Below the pieces are notes generated by a model. The model searched no databases. It had not been told where the DNA came from and saw only the letters and a program-made list of their open reading frames with translations. A program made the translations under genes and the position numbers. Shown here piece after piece: positions 1 through 8,775 of a stretch of DNA of 64,000 bases. Within the stretch, counting starts at the first letter, position 1; every line of letters begins with the position of its first letter. The DNA lies in contig NZ_CP127247.1 in NCBI RefSeq assembly GCF_030285785.1, positions 2,813,501-2,877,500 of the forward strand, written 5' to 3'. The stretch comes from Parasedimentitalea psychrophila (GTDB taxonomy: Bacteria > Pseudomonadota > Alphaproteobacteria > Rhodobacterales > Rhodobacteraceae).

Positions 1-693
1 AGCAGCAATATTCTCGATGCCGGATGCGGTACAGGCGCACTGACATCAGAAATATTGCGCCGCACCGAAACCGCAGACATTACCGGTGTCGACATCTCTG
101 AGGCTTATGTTGAATACGCCGCACGGCAAATTTCAGACCTACGTGTTTCGTTCGAAGTTGCTGACCTGAAGGCTCTTCCAATGCCGGATGAAACATTCGA
201 TCATGTTGTGTCTCAACTCGCCTTAAATTTCGTTCCAAACACGAGCGTGGCGATATCCGAGATCTCGCGTACTTTGAAGGTGGGCGGCCGTCTTGCGGTA
301 GCCATTTGGGATGTAAGAGGAGGCCTAGTGTTCAATCGCCTCTTTCTGGACACAGCTTCAATGCTGGACCCTGAGGCCAACGAACTTAGAAAAAAGAACT
401 TCACGCGACCGCTTACGCGACCCGGCCATCTGGAAGATGCTTTGAAGTCAGCGGACTTTGCCAAAGTTCAGATCGGTGAAATCCACATCCGAACTGAATT
501 CGCATCTTTCGAAGACTATTGGAGGCCGTTCGACGGGAAAGACGGCCCAATTCCATCCTACCTTTCGAAGAGACCCGCCGAACTGAAAAAACAGATAAAG
601 GATGCCGTGCGAGATGCCTATCTAGATGGCGAAGCTGATGGACTTCGCTCTTATGTTGCAACAGCATGGGTAGCAACGGGGCGACGGCAATAG
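1..693 (+). CDS. Class I SAM-dependent methyltransferase, 5' end cut by the window
   Basis: The frame is open from base 1, so the true start lies outside the window. The visible 230 codons begin just before motif I (LDAGCGTGAL, codons 5-14), the glycine-rich loop that binds S-adenosylmethionine. The acidic loop ITGVDIS and a region with LPMPDETFDHV follow, as in the UbiE/Methyltransf_11 group. The partner is not identifiable; small-molecule methylation in the cytoplasm is the family's usual role. Only about the first 30-50 residues seem to be missing. A TTG at base 55 would start after motif I and cannot be the real start. No clear operon partner is visible; the next gene is on the other strand. 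Confidence 0.85.
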   Translation, partial: SSNILDAGCGTGALTSEILRRTETADITGVDISEAYVEYAARQISDLRVSFEVADLKALPMPDETFDHVVSQLALNFVPNTSVAISEISRTLKVGGRLAVAIWDVRGGLVFNRLFLDTASMLDPEANELRKKNFTRPLTRPGHLEDALKSADFAKVQIGEIHIRTEFASFEDYWRPFDGKDGPIPSYLSKRPAELKKQIKDAVRDAYLDGEADGLRSYVATAWVATGRRQ

Positions 694-819
694 CGAACTT
701 CATAGTCTGCTTTGGGCTCGGAGTCGCCTTGCGGCGGCGCAGAACAAGAACCGGTTTCGAGGTCACCTGAATGTCGGCTGCCGACATGGTGTCTTGAATG
801 GCTCGCGTCTGCAACGAAA

Positions 820-870
820 GTCCGGAATCCGCCCTTCTAGTTGAAATGTGCATGGTGCGGCATTAGTCTC
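820..870. repeat. Dispersed intergenic repeat, module A copy
   Basis: This stretch carries the module A core, GTGCATGGTGCGGCA at 848-862, preceded by a CCGCCCTT-like run. It is the first of about eight copies scattered between genes in this window (others near 1698, 4513, 24247, 35919, 42058, 44309 and 59364). No reading frame is convincing here. Confidence 0.6.
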
Positions 871-949
871 AAATGAAGCACAGTCCAGTAGTTCGCTGCA
901 GTGTACATGAAAGTCCTGAGCGGGCCGACCGTGAAATCGGCCCAACTTG

Positions 950-1582
950 CTAGATTTCAACTGCTTCAGATATTGCCAGAGCGTCTTCCAGCTCAACACC
1001 GAGGTATCTGACTGTGCTGTCCATCTTTGTGTGGCCAAGCAAAAGCTGAACCGCACGTAGGTTGCCGGTCTTCTTGTAGATTTGCGAAACCTTGGTTCGG
1101 CGCATCGAATGCGTTCCGTAACCGCTTGGCTCAAGCCCTATGGATTTGACCCATTCACGAACCAGCCGCGCATATTGGCGTGTCGAGATATGCAAGCGTT
1201 CGTGGAACCGCCCCAGCCACAAATATTCGGACCCTGTCATCAAGGGTTCGTCCATCCAGCGTAGGAGCGATTTGCGCGTACCCTCTGTTACTTCAAATCG
1301 AACTGGCTTTTGGGTTTTACTCTGGATGACCGACGCGCGTTCCTTGACTTGTCCAGCCGCAAATACGTCAGCGACTTTCAGGCAAACCAGGTCACATCCT
1401 CGAAGTTTGCTGTCGATGGCCAGGTTGAAGAGCGCAAGGTCACGATGATTGTCCGCGATCTCCAGGCGTACGTGGATCGCCCAGACGTGTTTCGGCAGAA
1501 GCGGCTGCTTTTGTCCAACAATGCGCCCCCTATTCCATGCCGGGCGGCAGGAACGAATGGCAGGTAAGTTTGGTATTTGCAT
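950..1582 (-). CDS. Short tyrosine-type recombinase/integrase (210 aa)
   Basis: This is a catalytic-domain tyrosine recombinase that cuts and rejoins DNA strands. The catalytic set is visible: Arg in SKLRGCDL, Lys in QSKTQKP, HxxR in GTHSMRR, His in LLGHTK and the nucleophile Tyr in STVRYLG. There is no separate N-terminal core-binding domain. I recall a widespread family of about 200 residues with this same layout, so it is probably full length. The ATG at 1582 is chosen because GGAG lies about eight bases upstream and the protein then starts MQIPNLPAIR; the frame stays open to 1636 but that extension looks non-coding. It is flanked by dispersed repeats on both sides, in keeping with mobile DNA. 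Confidence 0.85.
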   Translation of the reverse strand: MQIPNLPAIRSCRPAWNRGRIVGQKQPLLPKHVWAIHVRLEIADNHRDLALFNLAIDSKLRGCDLVCLKVADVFAAGQVKERASVIQSKTQKPVRFEVTEGTRKSLLRWMDEPLMTGSEYLWLGRFHERLHISTRQYARLVREWVKSIGLEPSGYGTHSMRRTKVSQIYKKTGNLRAVQLLLGHTKMDSTVRYLGVELEDALAISEAVEI

Positions 1583-1664
1583 GATGGTTTCTCCTATCCA
1601 CCACACCCATCCGCATCGACAACCCGATGTTGACACAGCAGTCTACCACGTGCCGGAGGGAGGC

Positions 1665-1900
1665 GCAGAGTAAGCTCGGGGCGAGCCCAAAACCGGATAC
1701 TGCACCATACACTTTTCGACGAGAAGGGCGGAGAGTCGACCTTCGCTGCGGTATGCTCCAGCGGCAGCTATGCGCAGATTGCGACCTTTGCAAATTCTGG
1801 CCGCGGCTCGCCCTGATAGGACGCGAACGGCCCACTGCGGACCTTCGATCAAGCCGCAGCTAATGGCAGCAGGGAGCCCACTTTGACCAATGCTGCGTTC
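1665..1900. repeat. Mosaic intergenic repeat with modules A and B
   Basis: Both modules occur here in order. The module A core TACTGCACCATACAC is at 1698-1712, followed by AAGGGCGGA and TTCGCTGCG. Module B has CGGCAGCTATGCGCAG and ACCTTTGCAAATTC (1784-1797), then CGAACGGCCCACTGCGGACC near 1820. A further GCAGCTAATGGCAGCA tract ends it. This is the most complete copy in the window. I see no gene between 1583 and 1978. Confidence 0.65.
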
Positions 1901-1978
1901 TTCATGAACGGCAGCTAACTCACGAGACGGCCAAACAGCTAGAGTTCGTGTGCCCACAACATTTCTCTCATTGCCGCC

Positions 1979-2644
1979 CTACAGCCAGCTCGCATAGTCT
2001 TTGATCCATTCTTGCCTAAGCCTGTCACCCTCGCCGATGAACCCCTCATTCAACTCTTCATATTCGCTCACCCTGTCGGGGCGGAAATGACGCAGATCTT
2101 TTCTGAGTTCACACCATGCGGCAATAACGATGGCTTCGGAATGATAAGCAATTGCGATGGGCCAGATCGTCCTGCGTGTCTCAACGCCTTCCGCATTGCG
2201 GTAATAGATGCGAAGCTTCCGATCCTCCCGGATTGCTTTGCGAACGGTCGTGAGATCAATAATCTCAGGTTCTTCGACCCCCCAAGTGGAAGCAAACACC
2301 GTTTCACTCAGCCGCGTCGAGTCAGCCAATTTTTGGGCGGCAGACCGCGCCGCACGGTTCAAACCCCGGTCCCCGGTGCGGGCAATCAGGGCCAATCCGA
2401 CTGTAATGGCCTCAGCCTCCTCGACGTCAAAGTTGATTGGTGGGAGGTCATACCCGGATCGCATGACGTAGCCCACACCGGCTTCACCCTCGACAGGCAC
2501 TCGCATGGCCTGCAACGCTGCAATATCTCGATAGACGGTGCGCTTGGTAACCTCCAGTTCTTCGGCGATTTGCTGTGCCGTTCGTGGTCTCTTGGCGTTC
2601 CGCAAGATTTGGATGATCTCAAACATGCGCGTTGATCGGCCCAA
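1979..2644 (-). CDS. YafY-type HTH/WYL-domain transcriptional regulator
   Basis: A 221-residue regulator with an N-terminal winged helix-turn-helix of the HTH_11 type (about residues 6-60, AQQIAEELEVTKRTVYRDI). A WYL ligand-sensing domain follows, with LRIYYRNAEG and the Arg-rich strand RRTIWPIAI at about 140-165. WYL proteins usually sense nucleotides or small ligands and repress or activate neighbouring genes. It is transcribed away from the DMT transporter and PPOX-family genes starting at 2751, with about 105 bp between, so it most likely controls that pair and itself. The start MGRSTRMFEII is usual for the family. The inducer is unknown. Confidence 0.88.
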   Translation of the reverse strand: MGRSTRMFEIIQILRNAKRPRTAQQIAEELEVTKRTVYRDIAALQAMRVPVEGEAGVGYVMRSGYDLPPINFDVEEAEAITVGLALIARTGDRGLNRAARSAAQKLADSTRLSETVFASTWGVEEPEIIDLTTVRKAIREDRKLRIYYRNAEGVETRRTIWPIAIAYHSEAIVIAAWCELRKDLRHFRPDRVSEYEELNEGFIGEGDRLRQEWIKDYASWL

Positions 2645-2750
2645 TGCACGTCTCCTCTTTCAAATTACCGATCCTTAGCACATCGCTGCTGACCATATGG
2701 TGTCAGCAGTGTCTTGGTAGGACTTCTCCAAATCAAATCGAGAAAGCGCC

Positions 2751-3815
2751 ATGAAACACATTCCTGAAACAAAGCTCTTTGCCAATACCACAGTCCAAGA
2801 CACAGGATCGGATATCAAACGCGGCGTCTTGCTGGTGGGTCTGTCGGCTTTGGCTTTCAGTACGGCTGGAATATTCACAAAATCGGTCGCTGCGAATGCT
2901 TGGGATGTCATCTTTTGGCGTGGCTTAAGCGGGATTGCATTCACGCTTGTGTTCTTGCTGGCGAGAGCCGGATTCAAAGATGAGCTTCGCCGGTTTGACG
3001 CACCAGCACTCCTTGCTACGATCCTGATGGCGTCCGGGACTGCGGCATTCATTCCGGCCTTCAAGCTGACCAGCGTTGCGAATGTCTCGCTGATCTGGGC
3101 CACGTCACCCTTTGTTGGTGCAATTTTTGCTTGGGCATTTATCAAAGAAATACCATCAGCAAGAGTCTTGACTTGTAGCGTTCTTGCTCTGGTTGGAGTC
3201 GCCATCACAGTGCACGGCTCTTTCGCCGCTGGTAACATCACCGGGGATATGTTGGCTCTATGGATGACCTTGATGATGGCTGGCACAATGGTGGTTTATA
3301 GAGCGCATCCCGACACACCAACCAAGCTTCCTGCGGCACTCTCAGCCCTCATTCTGTTTCCGTTTGCATTGTTTGCTTCTGAACCGGCACAAGTGTCAGG
3401 CGTGGAAATTGGCGTCCTCATCAGCTTTGGATTGGTGTTTGCCACGGCATCGGTTTTGCTGGCGGAAGGGGCGCGCTTGATACCATCAGCACAGGCCGCA
3501 TTGGTAAGTGCGCTTGAAACGCCACTGGCACCCATCTGGGCCATACTCATTCTTTCTGAATGGCCCTCTGTAGCAACGATTGTGGGTGGCGCGATCATCA
3601 TAGCCGCCGTTGTCTTTTCGCAAATAGCCCCGCGAGTTGTGAACCGATCTTGTAAAATCCGGTCAGCGAGATCGCGAGCCAACACAGCAGCCTTCCTGAG
3701 GTTGAACGACCACCTACGGCTGGACATAGGGATCGACGATGAGCACAGCAGGGTCAAGACAAACTGGCAGGATCCGCTGGAGATTGAGACACGCAGACTG
3801 AGCCAACGGCTCTGA
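2751..3815 (+). CDS. EamA/DMT-family transporter with a C-terminal tail
   Basis: An inner-membrane drug/metabolite-type transporter. Two EamA repeats are visible: hydrophobic helices from about residue 25 to 160 and a second set from about 165 to 300, with the family pattern of a helix pair around FWRGLSGIAF and a late SALETPLAPIWAIL motif. EamA proteins usually have about 300 residues and ten helices. This one has 354, and the last 50 or so (rich in Arg, Asp and Asn) are hydrophilic and unlike the family. They may be a cytoplasmic tail or the result of an altered stop. The substrate is unknown. It probably forms a unit with the PPOX gene 24 bp downstream, under the divergent WYL regulator. 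Confidence 0.85.
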   Translation: MKHIPETKLFANTTVQDTGSDIKRGVLLVGLSALAFSTAGIFTKSVAANAWDVIFWRGLSGIAFTLVFLLARAGFKDELRRFDAPALLATILMASGTAAFIPAFKLTSVANVSLIWATSPFVGAIFAWAFIKEIPSARVLTCSVLALVGVAITVHGSFAAGNITGDMLALWMTLMMAGTMVVYRAHPDTPTKLPAALSALILFPFALFASEPAQVSGVEIGVLISFGLVFATASVLLAEGARLIPSAQAALVSALETPLAPIWAILILSEWPSVATIVGGAIIIAAVVFSQIAPRVVNRSCKIRSARSRANTAAFLRLNDHLRLDIGIDDEHSRVKTNWQDPLEIETRRLSQRL

Positions 3816-3839
3816 ACACATCAAGAGAGGAAATACGCC

Positions 3840-4391
3840 ATGGGCATAAAAACAAACAGGCTAACCAAGTCGTTCCGGAAATTCATCGAAGATCAGATCA
3901 TGTTTTTTGTCGCGACTGCGGCGCCGGAGGGCCGCGTCAACGTCTCCCCAAAGGGGTTGGATTCGCTGCGGATACTTTCAGATCAAAAGATCGTCTGGCT
4001 AAGCCTTACCGGAAGCGGAAACGAAACTGCCGCGCATGTGCTGCAAAACCCGCGCATGACGTTGATGTTCTGCGCCTTTACCGGAGATCACTTGATCTTG
4101 CGCACCTACGGCAATGCCACGGTTATCCATCCACATGATACTGAGTGGGAGGAACACTACGCCCTGTTCTCCGACTTTGCAGGTGCGCGTAATATATACG
4201 TTCTCGACATCGATCTGGTCACGACATCCTGTGGGAGCGGCGTTCCAGAAATGTCAGTAGTTCGAAGCCGGGGCGAAACCGATCTGGAGCCCTGGTACGC
4301 CGACATGGGGCCAGAAAAGGTGCAAGAATTCTGGAGAAAGAAAAACCTAATGAGTCTAGATGATCATCCAACCGGTATTTTCAAGAAGTGA
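3840..4391 (+). CDS. Pyridoxamine 5'-phosphate oxidase-family (PPOX-class) protein
   Basis: A 183-residue protein with the split-barrel flavin-binding fold of PPOX-class proteins. The strand FFVATAAPEGRVNVSPKG (about 22-40) and KIVWLSLTGSGNETAAHV (about 50-67) match the FMN-contacting part. The LMFCAFTG strand and YALFSDFAGARNIYVLDID follow. Members bind FMN, F420 or haem; the substrate here is not known. The ATG has AGAGAGGAAA upstream as a ribosome site. It follows the DMT transporter gene by 24 bp in the same direction, so the two are probably co-transcribed. Confidence 0.82.
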   Translation: MGIKTNRLTKSFRKFIEDQIMFFVATAAPEGRVNVSPKGLDSLRILSDQKIVWLSLTGSGNETAAHVLQNPRMTLMFCAFTGDHLILRTYGNATVIHPHDTEWEEHYALFSDFAGARNIYVLDIDLVTTSCGSGVPEMSVVRSRGETDLEPWYADMGPEKVQEFWRKKNLMSLDDHPTGIFKK

Positions 4392-4469
4392 CGTTATTGG
4401 CCAGCCTGAAAGCCGCCATCTGCGCGCGCGCAGCGAATTGGCGCTTTGTCCGCTCAGCAAGCATTGGTG

Positions 4470-4640
4470 TGACGCGCAGCGAACTTCCGCAATCCGCCCT
4501 TAGTGACGAAATGTGCATGGTGCAGCAATTGGGCCCTTTCACTCGCCCATCTCGGTCACTAACGGCCCACTGGGACCTTCGGTCAAGCCGCAGCTAATGG
4601 CAGCAAGGAGCCCATTTTGGACGATGCGTCCAGTCCGACT
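4470..4640. repeat. Mosaic intergenic repeat, module A plus CGGCC/GCAGC tract
   Basis: The stretch contains GCGAACTTCCGCAA, then CGCCCTTAGTGACG, the module A core GTGCATGGTGCAGCA (4513-4527), CACTAACGGCCCACTGGGAC and GCAGCTAATGGCAGCA. The order matches the copies at 42058 and 44309 read on the other strand. The frames here code for nothing recognisable. Confidence 0.65.
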
Positions 4641-4702
4641 CAATACAAACCTCTTGATCGGAGCAACACTCTTCGGCAGCATTGGTCTGACGATGTTGTA
4701 TT

Positions 4703-5734
4703 GTGGAGATGTCGGTTGAAAGAACTACGGCGCAGAACTCTGGGCAGCTTCCCGGGCAGGTCAAGATGATCCGTTCGTCACCTGAACTGCTGGCAGTTTC
4801 AAGGCGGTGGTATGAGATACTCAGAACCAAAAAGAACACCGACGAATTGCGGGATTTTCTATCGACGGCCAATGAATTGCGGTTCATTGGAACGGGTGAA
4901 GGCGAGTTCTGGAACGGCCGCGCAGTTCGCGATGGGGTCAGCGGCTTTTTCGCAGAGATCCCAGCACCGGAAGTGTTTGAAGAGCTCGAGGCGGAAGCCT
5001 TCGAAAACGGTGAAACCGGTTGGTCATCCTTTGTTCATAGGATTCAGTTTGTCGGCTTTACCGATGCGGTTTTCTATCGGACCGTCCTGATTTTCGTTCT
5101 GGAGGGCGCAGCGTGGAAAATAGTCAACCGCCATGCTTCCGTGGCGACCCCCAACATTGAGCTTGTGGGAAAGGAACAGTTGGCGATCCAGCAACTGATT
5201 GATGCCGCGCGGGAAGATGGACCGGAACTGATCCTGACCGAAGGTTTAGCCTCGGTCCTTTTCACTGACGTAGAGGGCAGTACCGCATTGGCGGAATCAT
5301 TAGGCGACCAGCGCTGGTCGGTAATGATCGATAACCATTTCCAAATTTTGGCGGACATTATCCAGAAACATCGCGGCCAGTTCGTCAAATCCTTAGGAGA
5401 CGGAACGTTGTCAATCTTTCCATCTGCGAACGAAGCGCTTACGGCTGCAGTCGAGATGCAGACAGCCGTTGCATCTGCATCCGAAGAACCGCACTTAGGT
5501 CTGCGCATCGGAATTCACACCGGCGATGTTGTGCAGTCTCGTGGTGATTTTTTCGGTACCGTGGTCAATAAGTCCTCACGCATAACGACCACAGGCGTTG
5601 CAGGCGAAATCCTGGTATCGGATGCTACTCGAGCGATGATCGGCGGAAAGACTACATTCTGTTTTGCCGACACTGATCCCAAACAGCTCAAAGGCCTCAA
5701 AGGGCAACACATTCTTTATCGGCTTAAGTGGTAG
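4703..5734 (+). CDS. Class III adenylate/guanylate cyclase with N-terminal SnoaL/NTF2-like domain
   Basis: The C-terminal half (from about residue 180) is a class III nucleotide cyclase. The first metal-binding Asp is in LFTDVEGST (Asp189), the second in KSLGDGTLS, then RIGIHTGDV and GTVVNKSSRI, the last giving the transition-state Asn and Arg. It should make cAMP or, less likely, cGMP. Residues about 25-155 resemble a SnoaL/NTF2-like fold (RRWYEILRTKKNTDELRDF, WKIVNRHAS), which may bind a small ligand and act as sensor. There is no membrane segment. GTG 4703, ATG 4709 and ATG 4766 are all possible starts; the last has a GGGCAGG ribosome site and loses only 21 residues. Intergenic repeats flank the gene, so it probably stands alone. 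Confidence 0.85.
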   Translation: MEMSVERTTAQNSGQLPGQVKMIRSSPELLAVSRRWYEILRTKKNTDELRDFLSTANELRFIGTGEGEFWNGRAVRDGVSGFFAEIPAPEVFEELEAEAFENGETGWSSFVHRIQFVGFTDAVFYRTVLIFVLEGAAWKIVNRHASVATPNIELVGKEQLAIQQLIDAAREDGPELILTEGLASVLFTDVEGSTALAESLGDQRWSVMIDNHFQILADIIQKHRGQFVKSLGDGTLSIFPSANEALTAAVEMQTAVASASEEPHLGLRIGIHTGDVVQSRGDFFGTVVNKSSRITTTGVAGEILVSDATRAMIGGKTTFCFADTDPKQLKGLKGQHILYRLKW

Positions 5735-5840
5735 CACAAAGTACTCGGCTAGCCAGATGTCAAATCGCAATCGACCGATGTCGCAGCTTCGTCCGCTCAG
5801 CAGACGTCGGTGCAGATCGCAGCGAAGGTCCGCTTCCCGC

Positions 5841-6989
5841 GGCGGTTTCAACGGGTCGACGCAACACTTTAGTCTTTATGGAAAGACGGAGTGTAAATCA
5901 TGGCCTATCGCCGCAGACATTTTTTTACAGATAAACAGAAGTCAGAGATCTGGGATCGTTGGCAACGCGGAGAGTCGATGAGTTCGATTGGACGTGGATT
6001 TGATCGTGCATCATCATCGATTTATCCTCTGCTGGCGCGCACCGGTGGTATCCGTCCGCCAGATCGCATGAGGTCCCGTTTGGCTCTGAGTTTGGCTGAA
6101 CGCGAGGAGATATCACGAGGCCTGACTGCGCAACTATCTGTGCGATCAATTGCGAGATCCTTGAAACGGTCTGCGTCGACCATCAGCCGCGAGATCCGGC
6201 GCAACGGTGGTGCCAAACTTTACCGTGCGGCTCAATCAGATGCAGCGGCATGGGCTCGTGCCCATCGCCCAAAGCCCTGTAAATTGGCAGGCAATATCTA
6301 TCTATGTCGAGCGATATCGGCCAAGCTGACCCGCAAATGGTCCCCGCAACAAATCGCAGGTTGGCTGATGCGCGAACATCCCGATGAGGAAGACAAACGG
6401 GTCTCCCACGAGACGATCTACCGAAGCCTATTTATCCAGACACGCAATGTACTTAAGAAAGAATTGCTGTCGCACTTGCGGGCGACGCGATCCATTCGTC
6501 GCTCTCGCCACGCCACCATGAAGCGCAGCGGCCTTGGCCAAATCAAGGACACTATATCGATCCGACAAAGACCGGCGGATGTGGAAGACCGTGCCGTTCC
6601 AGGACACTGGGAAGGCGATTTGATCGCCGGTTCTGGCAACAGCTTCATTGCCACGTTGGTCGAGCGACATACGCGTTATGTGATGCTGGCCAAGGTTGGC
6701 AACAAAGACAGTCACAGCGTTGTTCAGGCGCTGATCAAGCAAGCTCACAAACTACCAAAAGAACTCTACCGTTCACTGACATGGGATCGTGGAAGCGAGA
6801 TGGCGGGGCACAAGAAGTTTACCTTGGCGACTGAGATCGACGTCTATTTCTGTGATCCGCGATCACCGTGGCAACGCGGCACGAACGAAAACACCAACCG
6901 TTTGCTGCGACAGTACTTCCCAAGGGGCACAGATTTGTCGATACATAGTCAAGCAAAGCTGAGTGCCGTCGCAAGACAGCTCAATGAAC
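5841..6989 (+). mobile_element. IS30-family element, copy 1, missing its right end
   Basis: The left inverted repeat starts with GGCGGTTTCAACGGGTCGAC at 5841 and is identical to the left end of the intact copy at 17385. Sequence identity runs to 6989, where an IS3 element begins. The last part of the transposase gene and the right inverted repeat are absent, also from the far side of the IS3 element, so the loss was an insertion plus deletion and not a simple insertion. Confidence 0.88.
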
Positions 6990-7090
6990 TGAACCTCGTC
7001 CCTGTTCCCAGACACTGGGGTACTTTACCCCTGTCCATGAAAGGGGCACCAAATGGGACGACAGCGACGGAATTATACGGACGATTATAA
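5900..7090 (+). pseudogene. IS30-family transposase, 3' truncated and fused to IS3 DNA
   Basis: Identical to the intact transposase at 17444 through the residues AVARQLNE (about residue 363). After that the frame reads into the left end of the IS3 element and gives 33 unrelated residues. The N-terminal helix-turn-helix (about 10-95, with SIARSLKRSASTISREI) and the DDE core (Asp in GHWEGDLI, Asp in TWDRGSEM, Glu in RGTNENTN) are still present. Only the C-terminal 22 or so residues are replaced, so residual activity cannot be excluded, but the lost right terminal repeat would stop it moving its own copy. Confidence 0.85.
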
Positions 7091-7349
7091 GGCTGCGGCA
7101 GTTGAACGGCTTTACGAGCCAGGAGCGACGCAGGGTAGCGTGTCGAGCGAGCTTGGGATCACCGGTACACAACTGAAGACGTGGAGGCTTGAGATTGAGG
7201 CGTTTGGTTCATCAGAAGCCAAGCGCCGTCAGAAGGCGGATGCCGCTGAACTGGTCCGCCTTCGCAAAGAGAACAGGCGTCTTGCTGAGGAAGTGGAGAT
7301 TTTGCACAAGGCATCCGCTTTTTTCGCAACGAGGGCGGTGAAACCATGA
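7053..7349 (+). CDS. IS3-family transposase OrfA
   Basis: A 98-residue DNA-binding subunit. A helix-turn-helix (YKAAAVERLYEPGATQGSVS, about 11-45) is followed by a leucine-zipper-like segment (ELVRLRKENRRLAEEVEIL, about 65-85), the usual OrfA layout. GGGGCACCAA precedes the ATG. It overlaps OrfB by four bases (ATGA), so a fused OrfAB transposase could be made by a -1 frameshift, as is known for IS3 elements; I did not identify a slippery site with certainty. Confidence 0.88.
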   Translation: MGRQRRNYTDDYKAAAVERLYEPGATQGSVSSELGITGTQLKTWRLEIEAFGSSEAKRRQKADAAELVRLRKENRRLAEEVEILHKASAFFATRAVKP

Positions 7350-8245
7350 CGAACAAGCACAGCTTCGTCACTGCCCATAAAGCGCAATATGCGGTCTCCA
7401 CATTATGCCGACACCTCAAGATATCTCGGGGTTGGTTCTATGGCTTTCTGACCAGTCAGGACGCCCGAGATCAGCGGCGTACCATCCGTGAAGCGCGAGA
7501 TCTGGAGTTGCTGCCAAAGATAAAGGCGTTTTTCAAAGCCAGCGGGAAATGCTATGGGTCCAAGCGTATTCATCAGGATCTAATGGCTGATGGTGAGATC
7601 GCTTCTGAGCGGCGTGTGGCGATAATAATGAAAGAAAACAAGGTGTCTCCGCTTCTGCGTAAGCGCCGAAAGCCCAAAACTACTGACAGCAATCACGACA
7701 TGAAGCCTTCACCAAATCTATTGGAGCAGAAGTTCAACTGCCAGACGCCCAACGCCGTTTGGCTGGCGGATATTACCTATATCGACACGGATGAAGGGTG
7801 GCTTTACTTGGCTGGCATCAAAGACATGTCCACGCGGGAGATTGTTGGCTGGGCGATGGAGGACCATATGCGGGCAGAGCTCTGCTGTGAGGCCCTGAAG
7901 ATGGCTCTGGCGCGACGAGGGCCCGTTTCCGGATTGATCCACCATTCCGACAGGGGGAGCCAGTATGCAGGTGGGAAATACCGCAAGCTAATTGGCAAGG
8001 CCTCCATCACCCAATCCATGAGCCGCAAAGGAGAATGCCTGGATAACGCGCCAATGGAGAGCTTTTTTGCTTCATTGAAAAAAGAACTCGTGCATCGCCA
8101 TCGGTTCAGAACGCGCGCTCAAGCCAAAGCTGCAATCTTCGAATACATTGAGGTCTTCTACAATCGCCAGCGCCGCCACTCCAGTATCGGCTACAAAACG
8201 CCCCTGCAGGCATTTGAAGATACAGCTTTGAAAATGGCCGCATAG
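7346..8245 (+). CDS. IS3-family transposase OrfB (DDE catalytic subunit)
   Basis: A 299-residue integrase-core protein. An HTH_21-like region (KCYGSKRIHQDLMADG, about 65-100) precedes the rve domain. The catalytic triad is visible: Asp in VWLADITYI, Asp in IHHSDRGSQY and Glu in NAPMESFFASLKKE, the last 35 residues after the second Asp as expected. The ending RHSSIGYKTPLQAFE is the family C-terminus. The gene is full length and looks active. Confidence 0.93.
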   Translation: MTNKHSFVTAHKAQYAVSTLCRHLKISRGWFYGFLTSQDARDQRRTIREARDLELLPKIKAFFKASGKCYGSKRIHQDLMADGEIASERRVAIIMKENKVSPLLRKRRKPKTTDSNHDMKPSPNLLEQKFNCQTPNAVWLADITYIDTDEGWLYLAGIKDMSTREIVGWAMEDHMRAELCCEALKMALARRGPVSGLIHHSDRGSQYAGGKYRKLIGKASITQSMSRKGECLDNAPMESFFASLKKELVHRHRFRTRAQAKAAIFEYIEVFYNRQRRHSSIGYKTPLQAFEDTALKMAA

Positions 8246-8269
8246 GGTCAATAGTGAAACTGTCCGGTT

Positions 8270-8722
8270 TTAGGGACGAGGATCACTCTTGCTTGTATAT
8301 GCCTCGAAGACCTGCAGCGTTTCTTCACTGACGTGATGCTCGATACCCTCAGCATCATGTTCTGCAACATCGGAAGACACGCCCAAAGCAATCAGAAACT
8401 CAACAACAGTGCGATGACGTTTACGGCAAGCCGCCGCGAGCTGCCGACCTTCGTCGGTCAACTGAATTGAGCGATAAGGTTCGTGCAGGATCAATTCCTC
8501 GCGTTTAAGACGCGCAAGGTTCTTTGTCACAGTCGGTTGTGCAACGCCCAGTCGTTCAGCGATGTCCTTGGGGCGTGCAGAGCCATACTGATGAATGAGA
8601 TCTGCAATCAGTTCGACATAATCCTCCACTATCTCACTTTGATGGGCCGTACGCACAGATTCAAACTGGCGGACTTGGTCTTCAACGGCGCGCGTAACGG
8701 GATTTGAATGAGGCTTCATCAT
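8270..8722 (-). CDS. mntR: MntR-type metal-dependent transcriptional regulator
   Basis: A 150-residue DtxR/MntR-family regulator. The winged helix carries RPKDIAERLGVAQPTVTKNL (about 50-70). The metal ligands of Bacillus MntR are recognisable: VEDYVELI gives the Asp and Glu of helix 1 (Asp34, Glu37), RKRHRTV gives the His, and DAEGIEHHVS gives the Glu-x-x-Glu-His set. Known MntR proteins use manganese (or iron) to bind DNA and repress uptake genes. I take the ATG at 8722; the frame is open to 8794 but that would cover the operator. The final residues DPRP and the stop come from the end of the adjacent IS3 element, so the native C-terminus was replaced. Divergent from the peroxidase/ABC operon. 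Confidence 0.85.
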   Translation of the reverse strand: MMKPHSNPVTRAVEDQVRQFESVRTAHQSEIVEDYVELIADLIHQYGSARPKDIAERLGVAQPTVTKNLARLKREELILHEPYRSIQLTDEGRQLAAACRKRHRTVVEFLIALGVSSDVAEHDAEGIEHHVSEETLQVFEAYTSKSDPRP

Positions 8723-8775
8723 TGGGAAATTGTACTCTGATTGGCGTGGCCCAGCTATGCACGAAAAACAGGCGC

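Larger units (their letters stand above)
6990..8285 (+). mobile_element. IS3-family insertion sequence, complete
   Basis: The left end reads TGAACCTCGTCCCT from 6990; the right end, read on the other strand from 8285, is TGATCCTCGTCCCT, a 13/14 match and a TG...CA type terminus. Two overlapping genes (7053 and 7346) fill it. The flanks (GAAC on the left, CTCT on the right) show no target duplication, which fits a deletion next to the element after it landed in IS30 copy 1. Its right end runs into the mntR gene. Confidence 0.85.

Noticed and set aside
5925-6748. Minus-strand open frames inside the IS30 copies (also 17469-18292)
   Set aside because: They are identical shadows of the transposase gene and match no family.
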